Of a stretch of DNA of 64,000 bases, positions 49,501 through 63,022 are shown in pieces. Under the pieces are notes generated by a model. The model searched no databases, had not been told where the DNA came from, and saw nothing but the letters and a program-made list of their open reading frames with translations. The first letter of the stretch is position 1; the number at the start of each line of letters is the position of its first letter. The position numbers and the translations under genes are program-made. This DNA comes from Acanthornis magna (taxonomy: Eukaryota > Chordata > Aves > Passeriformes > Acanthizidae). Location: contig JAWUZG010000084.1 of assembly GCA_036785705.1 (NCBI GenBank), forward strand, positions 17,187,501-17,251,500, given 5' to 3'.

Positions 49501-52500
49501 AACATAGAAATAATTTTATTATTCCATCAAATACAGGAAGCAAGAACTTCAGTTAGTACTGTCTGATTTCTCTCTTTCATGTTGCTGCCAAACTGCATTG
49601 AAAATCTTCTATGACTTCTGCCCCCCAGATCCCAGTAGCTCTAAGACCTACAAGTCTAACATCTTATTCCTGACAGCTTCCCAAGATAGATTCATTTTAG
49701 CATTAGAGTATTCATCATAGTTTTAAATCACTAGAGCAATGTACTATTTACCAAGTCAATTAGATGCTGTTCCTGGCCACTGCTAGTTCACTGGGTAGCT
49801 GTGGATTTATCATGTGGGATCTTGTGAGCCCCTGGCCAAAAACATGAGCAAAGCAGGCTGTGGGTGAGGACAACAGACCACTGAGAGCAGCAAATAGTCA
49901 CATTTCAGCTGTTTACTTTGAAATGCGTTTTGCCAGCCCCAGAATTGGTTCCTGGTGCCAGCAGTAGGATTGGATGACATTTAGAGGTAGTGATGTGGCG
50001 TGGAGTATTCCTTCCCAGCAGCACCAGTAATTACTGTACACCCTCTCTAGAGCCCATCACTCCTGCAGCTCTAAGAGAAATTCACTCACCACAGCTCTCA
50101 ACCCACTTACACAGCCCACTCTCCTCTTCCCATGCCTTCAGCATCCCAGCTGCTCACTGTTGAAGCAGCAAAAATAAATAATGGCATTATTAAGTAATGA
50201 CAATGGAAGTAATGGCATGGCTGAGAAACTCTTCCTCTCTGCCAGCAGGCAGCAATATATGTAATGGAAAAGCAACCACTTGGTAGTTGCTTTCATACGC
50301 ATTTCGCTGCTTCAAACTGCTTTGAATTTGGATGTTTACAAGATATATTCTTCATAAAACACTCAAGAAGCACAGGCATTGTGCCTGTTGCACATTATAT
50401 ATTGTGAGTGCTGAGGCCAGTTTTGCTGTCTGCACAAAGGAAACCAAACCACTGTGCTGATCCCCACCACTGAGTTGAAGGTGGCTGGTTTGAGCTAGAG
50501 TCTCATTCTCAGCAGCTCAGTCTTTTCCTCTCTTCTCACATACTTTCTCCTGTGACTGCCAATTTGTTGCCTCCTAATGAGAAAAGAGTAAAAGAAAAAT
50601 CATTAAAAGTTATCCTTTTCCAGATTGGTCAAGTACTAACTACGTGTAAAAGAAAGCGATGTGACAAAAATTAATATACTGTAGCTTTTTACATCATATC
50701 ACTTTGGGGCAGTTTGGGTTGAGTTTCAGATCCATGCACTGAGCACTGAAATGGTTAAGTGACTAAAAAGGTACAAGTAGATTTCAGGCACTCAAGACTG
50801 AATTCATTCTGCAGTGATTATTAAGTACGTTTGCCAAAAACCTTGCTTTGCCCTCCAAACTCATGCATCCTATTATACCTGCAGTCAGTAACTACTCTTT
50901 CTAAAGCTGTGAATGCAGGAATTACCCCTGACAAATGGTGACAGATCGTCCCCATGAGGAGATCAAGAACTCCGACTGGAATCAGTCTTTCACAGACCTG
51001 TCACTGAGAGACAAAAATTGTTCACAGCTCCTGACTTCTGCCTCAGCTCTCATGGACAAAAGGAACTGCAGGATGAAGTATGGTTTTTGCATTCATGTAT
51101 TGTTTCAATTTACAGAAAAGCCCTTTTTCTCTGCTCTGACAATTTCCACAATAACTGAAAATGACACTGTATCAAGGTAGATCTGTGAAGCAGAAAAAAT
51201 GCAGTGTAATAATAGACAGCAGGGCACTACATTTAATTACACAGTCACATCATAATCTGAAGCAGAAATCAAAGCTGCCCAGTGAAGAAGTCTAACTGCT
51301 TTACTTACTATAGATTGAATATTGTTCATAAGATGTTAAATAGGATACTGATGACTTTTCTGAAGTAGACAACTGTCCATAGAGAGTAGAATTATAACTA
51401 CCAAGCTCATTGTACATCAAAATTTAGTGACAATTTGGCAGTAGAGGCTGTGATCTGTGGTGGAAGTGATGATGACTCAGGTTTTTTTCCAAATCCTGTC
51501 TGCTATCAGGTCAGGGTATAAACAATCACCTTTTATTTTGGTTAATAGGAAAAATCTTTCCAGTCACTAAGTAGATGAGGGTTTTGGAGCATGGATGATA
51601 AAACACTTACAGAACAGAAAGCTTTCAAGAAAATGAGAAGTTACTATCCAAGGAAGAGGGAGGAAATGAGAAGAAACTATTTTTAATACATATGAAACCA
51701 AGAGGCTTTTATATGCCTGAGTTATTATTGAAATCTGGCTGGATGTGATTACAGGGAGCTGTTGTTTCATGAATGATTTTTAATCCTGTTGGCAGAGTCA
51801 GACAGGGTGTAAATTTGCAAGTCGATTTGTATGCAGATCACCATGATGCCTTGGTATTGATTTGAAAGATGCAGGATGAATGTTCTCTGCTTTATAAGGA
51901 AATCGTCTAAAAAGCAAAAAAAGATGCTCTGAGTCCCAAGAGCTTTTGTTAAAAACTGTTAGAGGAGACACTGTATGTCATTCCAGGAACTGGAAGAAAC
52001 TGTATCCAAGATGCTTCAGCTTAAATGTAGAGCTGCTGCCATGCAGTATGATGGTTATGGATGCAAAGGGCACTAGACTAATCCATTTGTTTTTCACCTT
52101 TGAGGGCATTGGTTTGACCCACACTGCCTGTCACAGTGTAATGACCCAAATGGTTCCTCTTTCTGAGATCGCTTTTAGCCACTTCATCTAGCAGCTCCTC
52201 ATTTAAAACCTCAGCGCAATATCACATAAATGTAGCCTCTCCGTGTCTGAGTGAAATGACAAAGGCTGAGTTCTCTGGCAAAAAAGGAAATGCACTGCCT
52301 GATTTCATGGACCCAACAATGCTGGAGCAGTAGAACTGCTAGATTTCCTAGGTCAGGGCAGGAGTACAGCTTGATGAGGTATCAGGGAAATGGTGACTCT
52401 CCTGATTCTTTCCCTTAACCAGATTTTAACAAACTTTTACTTTTGTAAATAGTCTAATTGTCACAGATATTCTATTAAAAAATGAGAACTAAAGAAGAAC

Positions 52501-55500
52501 TATAATTCTGGTAAATTTACTTTGCTTACATCCAAGTTCTGCTATTTTATTCTCCACCTCCATAGCGTGCGTGGTAGAGGGGCCCTGGACCACTTTAAGA
52601 GCTCAGATCCCCCCAGTGCTACCAATTCAAAGCAAATAGAGCTGTACAGGAACAAACAATCCAGTATCTGAACTGTGTCTGAATAAACAATTTCCAGACA
52701 TATATCACTGAGTTCAGAATATTTTGATCCCTAGCCCACACTTAGACAGGTTAATCATATGAGCAACTTAAAATGATTAAAATATAGACGTTTGGGATTT
52801 TTCCATCTGTGTAAACATGCCAAAGACACAGTGAATACTAAAATAACACAAAGGACAAAAATAAAATAATAGATACTGCAAGTATACATTTCATGCAAAG
52901 TGCCCATTTCATGCATGAGATGACAAACAAAACTGTAGTGGAGAGGCAAAGATTAAGAGAAAGTTCTGATGCAATGAGCTGTGCAAAGGAGGCAATTCCG
53001 GTGCTTCTAGTTATTTTTTGTCATAGATACACAAAAAAAAAAAAATTTAAAAATAAACCTAGTGAAAAATCAGAACACAATTTTGAAAGAAGTAACAAGT
53101 TTGTTTCCAACTCAGAACACAAGGGGAAGTCACAGGCACTGAATATTATTCCAGTTGTGTAGTATTCAAAAAGAATCAGGTATTTAGGTAAATAATCAAG
53201 ATACCTCTTACATAGGATTAGATATGATATTATGATGAATACTAAAGCTTTCACTACTGAATGTTACTGCAGATTCTGTGAATTTAAGCTGCTGAGCTCA
53301 GAGCACAGCACAGGGATGGTAGTCTGTACCCTCTCTGTCCTTTTGGGGCAAAGTAGATCATAATAGAGGTTACAAGACAGCTGCCACTAAACAACTTCTT
53401 CAACAGCTGAAAAAATATTAAGATAAGGTGTGAGCACCTTTTTTAACACCCTTTTCACCAGATCATTTTATTGCTTGAGCTACTCTTTCTTGCCAAATGA
53501 AACTCTGATGCAGCTTGCAAGTCTACCAGTGGGTCTCGTCAAATATTTGTATATATTGTATGGACTTGCTAAGATCAAGGAGTGTTCCTTTCTCCAGCTT
53601 TGCATTTGCACTATTCTCTGTGCTGTTGATGGGCAGAATGATTTATTTTTCTCCTGTTGCAAATAGAACACTTGTTCCTTAGCACACCGCAGCCCAGTCC
53701 AGATTGTCTACTGATCTCTTGCAAAACACAGATCAGGTTACCCATGCCCAATGTAAATGCAAGACTAGAAGTAATTCAACCTTGCCAGCATATACAGTAT
53801 TCAAGCAGGTGAATAATGGGTCTTTCTCAACATGATAGTAACACAAAAAATGGGCTATTCTCAGAGGTCAGGAAGGAGGAGTTCTGGTTAGACATTCATC
53901 AGGGTAGACAGGACAATTATTACACCCTTAGCAATCCATCAGATGCATGTCATTGTGCTAAGAACAATCTGTTGCTCTTTTCTGCATACTGAATTTCATG
54001 TAGTTATTCTTTTTTTAAGTTCATTGTTTAACTGAGATCATTACTTGCGCCTCTTCTCGGAAAATTGTCTGTGTAAAGCAGCCTGTGGCTCCACGATAAT
54101 CTCTGGAAGGGCAAGAACTCCTTCTCTACATATAATTTTCAGAATTTTCAATGGCAAGAAATTCTTTGCGAGAGGTTGTGCCTGGTTGTAGAGATTTGTC
54201 ACAGTCACTGAGGCTGATGCACTGATCTCCCCTCTCATATGCAATGCAAATGAAGCAGTGATGTCATTGTAAAACTCTTTAAACCATTAAAAACATGTGG
54301 TGGAGGTGTCTCCACTGTCTTTCCCCTAACAATTTGCAGAAGTTTTCTGTGGTTTCAGGACTCCTGTATGTTTTGGCTCCAGAGTGTTCCTTCTCAGTTG
54401 CATATCTGCTTGGAATATCTAACAAACAATGAAGTGGGAACTTCAGGGATATTGGTGGGTCCTCTAGAAATTACCCTTAACTTTCCACATCCTCTCCTTA
54501 GAGATTGTTGGACATGGATATAGGCTGCCATAGTTCAATATGACACACCAAATCATCCTATGTGGCTTTAACAGTCACATTAACTCTCTAATACTCAACA
54601 GTGTCTAACTACTCACCTTTAGGGATGCAAATAAATTAAATTCTTTTAAACTTCCCCCCCCCTCACTATTTCCATAGGTAAAATTTACACAGTTCTTTCA
54701 ACAGATGTTATCCTTCAGATGACCCAAACCATAAGTGACAATCAGTCTCATTCTCTGTGCAAATTGTATTGAGCCTAGTACAAGAGCTCAGATTTAATAC
54801 AGAGATTGTCAGCAAAAGGAAAACTGAGAGAAAGAAGAAAAATTCCTCTAAGCAAAACAATAAATAGACATAGTTAAAGAGGCTATAGAAAAATGCAGAA
54901 TCTAGATTAGTAGAATAACATGCTACTATATACTGAACATGTTTAAGGGTCAAGTTCTAGTATTCTTACCCATGGTAAATAATGTGTCCCTCACATATGT
55001 GCCTCGGAAATCATGGCAGCTAAGGGTCCACAAGTGTTAAATTATACCAGGGTTTGTAGCTCTTCGACTAGACATCACTCCCTTCTAGCCAGTTATGAGC
55101 TGAGCAATCTTGCAGGATTTTCATAGGTGTTGGCTTAATATCCCCAGAGCCTAAAGCTGTCTGTGTGTTCACATCAACTCTTTCTTTATATGCAACTTTT
55201 TCATAGCTTCTTCACCCACCTACAGTGAACTAGAAAGAAAAGGAGCCAGGTGAGTATGACAATAAAGCACACCCTGATCAGATTGAAATCCCCTCCCAGT
55301 TCCATTTCTCTGGATTTCTTGTTGTCTGTGCAACTGTTGGTATGAGTTTTATATGTAGTCCACCATTCATCTCAATAATTTTGGTTGCCATGCGTATTTT
55401 CCTCTTTTTTGGTCACTAGCACTCATCTTCTTTCTAAACACAAGCAAACTGAACTTAATCATTTTAGCTTCGTCCTGTAAATCCTGATCCAGCAGAATTA

Positions 55501-57220
55501 AGTCAGTCATTTTCATGTGGACTATTACACCCCTATGGAATGAGGTATCAGCAGCATCTCAGTCACTCAGCCTTGAAAACAGTTACCAAAGCAAAAATTA
55601 TCTTAGTTGTAAAAAGATGAAGAAATTATTAATTTTATCTGTCCCTAATTTGTTTTAATGACTGCATCATAGTAACATTAAAAACTCAGACTTCAGACTA
55701 TCATAAACCAACCAATGCAGATAGAAGTTTGTGATAAATGTCATATGGGTAATTAAGTTTATGCATGAATAATTTGCTATGTCATCTTGGGGAAATGTGG
55801 CATTTTTTGGATGACATGTAAAATTAAGTCCTGGACATCTCACAGTTCTATTCACAAATATCTAGTCATGGTCTTTAAGCAAGTTTCTGACAGTTCCTTC
55901 CATCACGGTATCCCAAGCTTTTGTGGCAATTTCAGCTGGGCACAGAATTGTTCTGCACATTCCAGCCATCAACTTCCATTACTCTGTGTTGCTAAAAACA
56001 GAGCAGAAGATCCTTCTGTGGACAAGTGGGTCATTTTTTTAGGATTTTTGTGGGTATTTTATGCAGGGCTTGTTTTTGATCTCACAAGCGGTATTTTAAA
56101 TCTTCGGGTTAGAGAAGAATATTTTCTCCTATCCACTTTCCCAAGTGAGATCACACCAAATTTGTAAAGTGTTTAAGTCTTATATTTGTGAATGAAATGT
56201 AAATGAAAAAGATATTTGAAGCTGAATGATTCTCAAACTAATTTTGTCTTAATCAGTGGCAATATGCTTTGTTTTACCTTGTACGTTATACTGGTGAGTT
56301 TTATTCAGTATGACTGAAGGCAGCTGAGTCAGTAACCACCCTGCCTGTTCAGCAGACAGATAGATGTACAGTAGCTGTTTGTGATTCCATGGCTGGTGAC
56401 ACTGTGTTAAAACTCCTATTTAACTGAACGAAAATGGATATCGACCTGTATTAGCCTGATTGCATGTCAGGTTCTGCACTCAGTTTGAATTATTGGGAAA
56501 TAGCCAAGGAAAACTGATTGTATTTTAAAGGTCCTGTGAAAACTTTTAGAGCTGTGCACTAGGAAATTGTGTTAAGCAAATGAGAACTAATAGTTTTCAG
56601 CAGCATTAGTAATTGTCCATTCTGCCTCACCTCTTCAAAGCACACTAATTTTCTCTGAATAGGTACAACAAACAAAAGTTTCAGAGTGCTGTTAGCTGCT
56701 ATGTAGGATTCACAGCAAGACACAATAGAGTTTTTTCCAGCACTCAAGAGATTCAGCTTGCTAAACTACAGATCTCAAAACCAAAGATATTGGAAGCTAC
56801 ATATTACAAAACTGGTCACGAGCCAGATATGAGCACAGCCACCAAAACTGGTTTCTAATACTGGAAAAATTGCAGTGGAAAGTCAATGTGGTGGCCTCTG
56901 GTTGTGATTTACAAAAGAACAAAATTCCTCTGCCGCACTCCAGCACTGAGCCATAGGTGTCCTGGCAGAGCCAACAAATGCCAAGCCCTGCCAAAAGTGT
57001 GGATGCTGGAGGACCTGAGGATTGCAATGCACAACCACAGTGACAGGAGCACAATTTCCAGGCTGGTACCAGCGCACTGGGCTAGAGCTGGCATTCCATC
57101 ACTGAAGGAAAAAAAAAACGCCAGGCAGAGTACCATAGCAGCACCAAGAATGGAAATTTTTAATCTAGCTGAGCCTCAAATGTGTTCCTGTCTACATTTT
57201 CTGGTAGGTCAAATGAGGTG
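46502..57220. other. Non-coding stretch with simple-sequence features only
   Basis: About 10.7 kb without a recognised gene or transposon. Contents: the polypurine inverted repeat at 48015-48047, an A13 run (53033-53045), a C9 run (54654-54662) and an A10 run (57109-57118). Open frames reach 126 codons (55787-56167, +) but show no domain. The region 56880-57120 is slightly GC-richer; I cannot name a source for it. Confidence 0.55.
48015..48047. repeat. Perfect 13-bp inverted repeat of polypyrimidine/polypurine arms
   Basis: tttccctcctttc (48015-48027) and gaaaggagggaaa (48035-48047) are exactly complementary around the 7-base loop cctgcct. One arm is all pyrimidine and the other all purine on the same strand, so the site could form a hairpin. 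Purine-rich sequence continues to about 48058. Confidence 0.95.
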
Positions 57221-57781
57221 ATTCTGCCCCTCTACTCCTCATTGGTGAGACCCCACCTGGAGTGCTGCATCCAGCTCTGGGGCCCCCAGCAGAGGAAGGA
57301 CATGGACCTGTTGGAATGAGTCCAACGGAGAGACACCAAGTTAATTACAAGGATGGAGCACCTCTCCTGCAAGGAAAGGCTGAGACAATTGGGATTGTTC
57401 ATCTTGGAAAAGGGAAGGCTTTGGAGTGACCTAATTGCAGCCTGCCAGTACCTGAAGGGAGCCTAAAAGAAAGATGGAGGGGGATATTTTACAAGACCAA
57501 GTAGTGACAGGAAAAAGGGGAATGGCTTCAAACTGAAAGACAGCAGGTTTCAATTAGATGATAGGAAAAAATTCTTAACTGTGAGGGTGGTGAGACACAG
57601 CAACAGGTTGCTCAGAGAAGTCGTGAATGCCTCATCCCTGGAAGTGGTTAAGCCCAGGTTGGATGGATTTCTGAGAAACCTTGGTCTAGTGGAAGATGTC
57701 CCTGTCAATGGCATAGGGGTTGGAACTAGAGGATCTTTAAGATACCTTTGAAACCAAACCATTATATGATTTTATGATTTT
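57221..57781 (+). mobile_element. CR1 LINE, 5'-truncated 3' end
   Basis: CR1 is the dominant non-LTR retrotransposon of birds. This copy holds the last part of ORF2 and the 3' UTR: 'gtgagaccccacctggagt', 'ctctggggcccccagcagag', 'aaggacatggacctgttgga', 'tgcagcctgccagtacctga', 'aactgtgagggtggtgagac' and 'ggttggaactagaggatctt' occur in consensus order. It ends in the degenerate octamer pair attatatg-attttatg, the 3' microsatellite that marks CR1 termini. The start near 57221 is a 5' truncation, usual for CR1. No open reading frame survives: ORF2-derived codons are broken by stops (for example at 'ttggaatgagtcc'). Target-site duplications are not expected. It is a dead copy of moderate age, since the consensus is easy to follow throughout. 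Confidence 0.95.
57761..57781 (+). repeat. CR1 3' terminal octamer repeats
   Basis: Two and a half degenerate copies of the ATTCTATG-type unit close the CR1 element. In this family these repeats act as the 3' recognition signal for reverse transcription. Confidence 0.85.
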
Positions 57782-58439
57782 CCAGAGGAAGTTTTGTAAT
57801 TCCATCAACTGTGCAGTTGTAGTGACCAGCTTCTGACATGGTGATCACTCAAGTCAATCAAGTTGACCTTTGATTAGGGAAACTAATTAATGAAACTTGA
57901 TTAGTTTCACTGCCAGTATCAGAATTAACACTCATGCTCGTATAAATCTGTGGCATAATTTCTAATATGTCCCAGAAAATATTCTCAGAATGCTGTTACC
58001 AGATTAACCAAGTAGTATTTTTGTGTTATGGAAGCTCAGTTCCAGAACTGCCACTTTTTGGCAGGGACATGAGCTCATTGAATGTGCAGCTCTGCACTAA
58101 AAGGGATATGAGGAAACATAATCTGTGTGAAGGAATTGCCGACAGCCTGCCAGTGTGAGGCTGAAATACTTTTCGGAAATGCCCCATGTATGGAAGATAT
58201 TTTGTGCTTTGCAGTGCCTCTGTGCGAATACCACACTTGAGCACATAGTGGAGTTGAAGATTACATTCATTTTAATAGGACAGTTAGATAGTAGAACTTT
58301 GATATTTCTGTGATGTTAAGGCAATGACAAGGCGAGCTACAGAACAGTCATCAGAAATAGGCATGTTTCCCTACCCTTATCATGGTTAATCTTTGTCTCT
58401 ATCAATGCATTTTCATTCTGCCTTTATACAAGGTTGAAG
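57782..58439. other. Spacer between two CR1 copies, nothing recognised
   Basis: About 650 bp of unique sequence separate the younger CR1 end from the older copy. The two elements are separate insertions: the first ends with its terminal octamers and the second begins inside the reverse-transcriptase region. Confidence 0.5.
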
Positions 58440-59110
58440 TTCCTTTGTTGTCCCACAAAGGAATCCGTGCTGAGACCTGTGCTGCTGAAATTATTCCTAA
58501 ATGATCTATTAAAGAAGATAGATAGTGAGGAGAAAAAGTTTGCAGACAATGCAAAATTACTCAAGAGAAGACCAGACAATTAAGTTTTGTAGAAGGATCT
58601 TGTGATACCAAGCAACTGGTTTATAACACAGCAAATTAAATTAAATGAAAAAAAAAATCCAGAGTAGTGTTAGGAGAAAACAATGCATAATGACTTTCTC
58701 TAAACCATTATTTTCATTAACATTTAAGGAAGAGACATTGGAATTATTGTGGATAGACATCTGAAAATATCAGCTTCACGCCCAACAAGAGTTTAAAATA
58801 AGCTGTGAAATAGGATTAAATATAAAATGGAAAAAAAATATTATTACTTATGTATTAAGAAAGCATAGAGAGAAAAAATTAGTATTGTATCATCATGCGT
58901 AAATCCTTTTCCACACATACCTTGACTGCAGTCTTGATCACCATATCTTGAATAGGCTGTAACACTAAAGAAGCACGGAGAAGAGCAAGGGTGCCTGGAG
59001 TTATTGAAAGGCTTGTATATATTTAATAAAAGAACTCTTCAGCATGGAGAACAGATGACACAAAATGGCAAGATAAAGGGGAAATACTGTTCCGAAGTGG
59101 CTATACTCTC
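58440..59110 (+). pseudogene. Ancient CR1-family LINE fragment, reverse-transcriptase to C-terminal part of ORF2
   Basis: The nucleotides at about 58449-58515 still spell, with a one-base insertion, the CR1 reverse-transcriptase block VPQGSVLGP...NDL ('gtcccacaaaggaatccgtg', 'cctaaatgatct'). At 58539-58550 the catalytic FADD box reads FADN, the second aspartate codon having become aat. Further on, 'ggaattattgtggatagaca' matches the conserved GVIVD stretch. 'ccatatcttgaatag' corresponds to the HLEY block near the end of the domain, and 'cttcagcatggagaacagatgac' to the LFSLE-RR block. Frameshifts, stops and A-runs abound. The copy is far more diverged than the CR1 at 57.2 kb and resembles the old CR1 lineages shared with turtles and crocodilians. 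The protein product would be inactive. Confidence 0.82.
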
Positions 59111-62100
59111 ATTCTTCAACTCATCCCATTGGCCACTGTCAGGGGCAATAATAATGAGCTTAGTGAGCTTAGGAGACTTTTTCTCCATCCTGCTAATAAG
59201 TTTTTATGGTTTTTTATTATTTTACACCTTTACCTGTCTCAAGATAATTAAAATTGTCTCTATCATCTTAAAGACCCTGGGAAACTGAGGCAGATTCTTG
59301 AGTATTCAGAGGCATCCAAATTCTGGATATTTCTGAAAATGCCATCATTTTCTCCTCTGCCATGTACAACAGCAAAAAAAATAGTAGCTCCTTGATGTTC
59401 AATCTGTTGTCTACATTGCTATTCATGCCAGGAGACAAAAGCATGTCCGGCCAGCAAAACTGTCCCTCAAACTACAGCCATATGTCATTCACCAAAAGTT
59501 TGAGGAATATCTTATATTCATTCGTAGGTATATACAGAGGAATGCAAATTTCTTATCACTGTTTCCTAGCATTTGCCAAGAGGCTGCATGTCAAATAAAT
59601 AATTTAGGCTGGCTGAGGCACCACAGGAAAACAAAGCCATCAGTCATCTCAGCTACGTTATTGATCACCAATAACAAGATACTTGCTAAGACAAATGGTT
59701 CTATTATTATACTAGTGAATTTTAGTCTACCCTGACTAAATAAATCATATTGAACTGTTTGTTGTTTTAAGATATCCAAACATTTCTGTAATAATTTTAC
59801 CTTTCATTCTATTCAACCATCTATAGAATCTCTCTATACATCTGTTGTTTGTTTGTTTACAGTCTTTTTTTAAATACAGCTGTTTACTTATCTTATAAAG
59901 CTAGGTAAGGAACTTCATGTCTGTATATGTAATTTTTATACCTACAAAATCTTAGTTTGGTTGCAGAGGAAAACATGAACAAGGTGATTTTCTAAGTCAA
60001 GCACTCTATCAACTTTCAATAAAACTGTTTTTCATCTGTGTTATGTTAATGGAGCTCATAGGTTCTTGTATCAGGTGTTACGACATAATTATTTTTACTT
60101 TACATGTGACTTTTCTCCATTACCAACATGTAGTTATAATGACAGCAGTGCCCAGGGGTTCTTAGAAGGTCTGTTCCACACAAGTGCTTCAGTATTTCAG
60201 AAATATCATCCTTCCTCTCACTTTCTGTACGGTATCTGATAGCTCAGAATCTGACAGACCTCTGCAGATTGCCATGTGCTCATCTCTCAGCTGCCTGGAG
60301 CATGCCCTGGGGGGAAGTGAAGGCTGAGGGTCCACTCTCCACAGTGAATCTAACCACTTCCAAAAACACAGGGAGGAGGACTTGATCCCCAGCCTCTCAA
60401 GTGTCAGATGCTGGTTACAAGATGCTGTTCTGTCACAGCAATCAAGAGAGAGGTTCTCAGCATCTTGTGGATGTGTGGAAGATAAACTCGCTGCCAAAGC
60501 ATGGGCTGAGAATGGTTCTCGCAAATCCTAAACCCCTGAGATTTCCACATTATTTTTTTTTCCAAGATTTTATAAACTCTGGGATTGATCTTCCCCAGAA
60601 TTTTTATTTCATGTTTAATCTTGCCAGTTAACGTGGAGTAACTAAGTATTTTAAAGGTTTATTTTAGGCATTCTTCAGATATTTCATCAAAACTAAAGGT
60701 GTGTGTGGGCTAATTTAAAATTATGGGCAGTAAGTTCCAAATATCACATTCCTAGGGGAAATGTGATCTAAGAATGGAAATGAATACACTTTCAAGTAAG
60801 AAAATATGTTGGGTGCAAGAACAAAAAAATATTTCTCAAGCTGAAAGTATCATCTGTGTTTTGCTGACTTTTTATTGAGCAGAAAACTGAAAACAAGACT
60901 TCCCTTGATAGATATACATGCCAGAGTCTTTGGAGACTTACAGAGAGACAAACAAAAACCCTCTCAGTATTATTTGGGGTATTGACAACTATACCTCAAG
61001 GGCCTTCTGCTGTTCCCCTCCCTCATGGGAAATAGTAGTCACAAATAGTATAGGTATCACAGGAATCCACACTGTGATCTACTGAGATTGCACCTTGGAT
61101 GGTTATATATAAAGAGCAAAACGAAAGGCATTAAATCCAAAATCCCTAGCAGTGAAAAGTTAAAATGGATCAGTGAATGGAGAATGAGAACACCAAGCCC
61201 CAGGGTCTTCTCAACCACAATGAGAAGTCTCTCATGAGAGTCTCTCACCTCCATGTGACACTATAACACTGCTTTGGGAGACACTCCCGAGGCATTTCTG
61301 AGCCTAATTATACCAGGCATATAGTTAAACTTCTGTAGTTATAGGCCATTCTGTGCCATGTTTATAATCAGTGTTTTGTTAAGTTTGGTTGAAGAAGGAA
61401 GATGTAGAGGTCTCCATCTGAAGGCTCTTACTGAAGCCAGTTGTCATTTCATTTAAGAGCTCACCTTAGCAATGCTAATCAGTCACAATTTAGGCTCTTG
61501 ATAAAGCAGGTAACTGTTCAAAACATCAATTTCCAGAAGGGAAGCTAGGATCTTTTTTCCATTAAATTCCCTGTGCAGCAAAACTTCAGTACCTACTGGT
61601 CTGAATTGGTAGAACATGGTATAATCAGGAATTTTTTACCCTCCCAACTGATTGTACAGGTATCAGCCTGGTTTCTTAGTATTGGGAGTTACATAGCTGT
61701 CAATCATGGTGGCTCTGTGGAGGTACAGAGACTTAAAAACAGCTGAAAACATACTTGTTTGAGAGTCAGCAGATGAGTCTCTGAAACTAGAAATGCAAAC
61801 TGAATAGCAATACAGAGCACATTTTAGAATTTTAAACACTTCCAGAAGTTAATGAATACTATTACAATATTAAAAACTGATATCTGTAAATTTTAACCAC
61901 ATTTTGAGTTTTCTTAGGACTCCAAATTCTCTTTTACATATCAAAACAAGGAAGCACAGTTATAGATGAAACCTGATTTTTAATTTCTTTAAAATGGATT
62001 ATATGCTCTTATCCTGTAGGTGACTCATGTTGAGCAGTTCCTTTTTATTTCTTCTCGTTAGAAATCCCTGTGGAAATCAGTAAGATCGCTACAAACAAAA

Positions 62101-63022
62101 GAAAACCCTTGCCTGAAAATCTCTCCAGGTTTCCTTTCATTTCTCCATCTAAAACATCCTTGGTGGCCTTTTAGTGCTCTTGAAGTCAAAGACTAAATTG
62201 ACACATTGATTTCAGTGAACCTAGTACTGCTAATTGATATTACTGAAGGATGTGTCCCATATCTATGAGTTCTTTTTCCTACTATTATTGCTTGTTAACT
62301 TTCAACCTAAGAATTTGAAGAAAAAAAAAATCCCTTTAGTGAAACCAGAAACAAACACAGAACTAAAAGGAGGAATTACAAGCTTTCTGATCAAAAAAAT
62401 GTTAAAACATGACTAACACAAGGAGTTAGACTCAGAAGGATCTTCAAACGTGAGTTTATTATCATACTTGTTACTATCCCAATCATACAGATGACAGTCA
62501 ATGACCATCAGATTGGAAACCTGACTGACATCCATCAAGCAGGTCTTTGAAGAGGGCTTGGACTTTCTGATATTTGTGTTATCCCTAGATCTCAGCAAGC
62601 TAATGTGTCATTGAACCTGTCTAAAGTTTTCTCTTCGTCATGGCCAAGCTCTTACACTCATCCACCCCTCTTTGCAAGCCTTGGAAGAACCTTCTTGTTG
62701 TATTTTCTTCTCTTTTTCTTCATCTCCATTCCTCACTGCACTTCGAAGAGATGAATTCACAGTCAAATAATCTTGACAGTTTCAAGCAAGTATTTTGACC
62801 CATCTTGATGAAGTAGGTAAAAGAAAAAAAGGTGAATAGGTAGAGACACTGATCTGTAGCTACCTCAGGCAAACTATTCTACCTGCTCTAATCAAAATTC
62901 AAATGACTAGATGTGGGAGTGAATGCAAGATGCAAATCCCATCTACTACTTTAAAAAAGCATACATTTTCATCTTGGAAAAAAAAGTAATTCCCTCTTTT
63001 TAGAACAGGTTAATTTTCTATG
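59111..63022. other. Non-coding stretch, nothing recognised
   Basis: A/T-rich sequence. A GC-richer patch at about 60190-60530 supports a 111-codon minus-strand frame without motifs; its origin is unknown. No repeat family is recognised. Confidence 0.55.

Noticed and set aside
55787..56167. 126-codon plus-strand frame with a hydrophobic C-terminal part
   Set aside because: The hydrophobic stretch arises from T-rich sequence; no start context, splice site or homologue is recognised.
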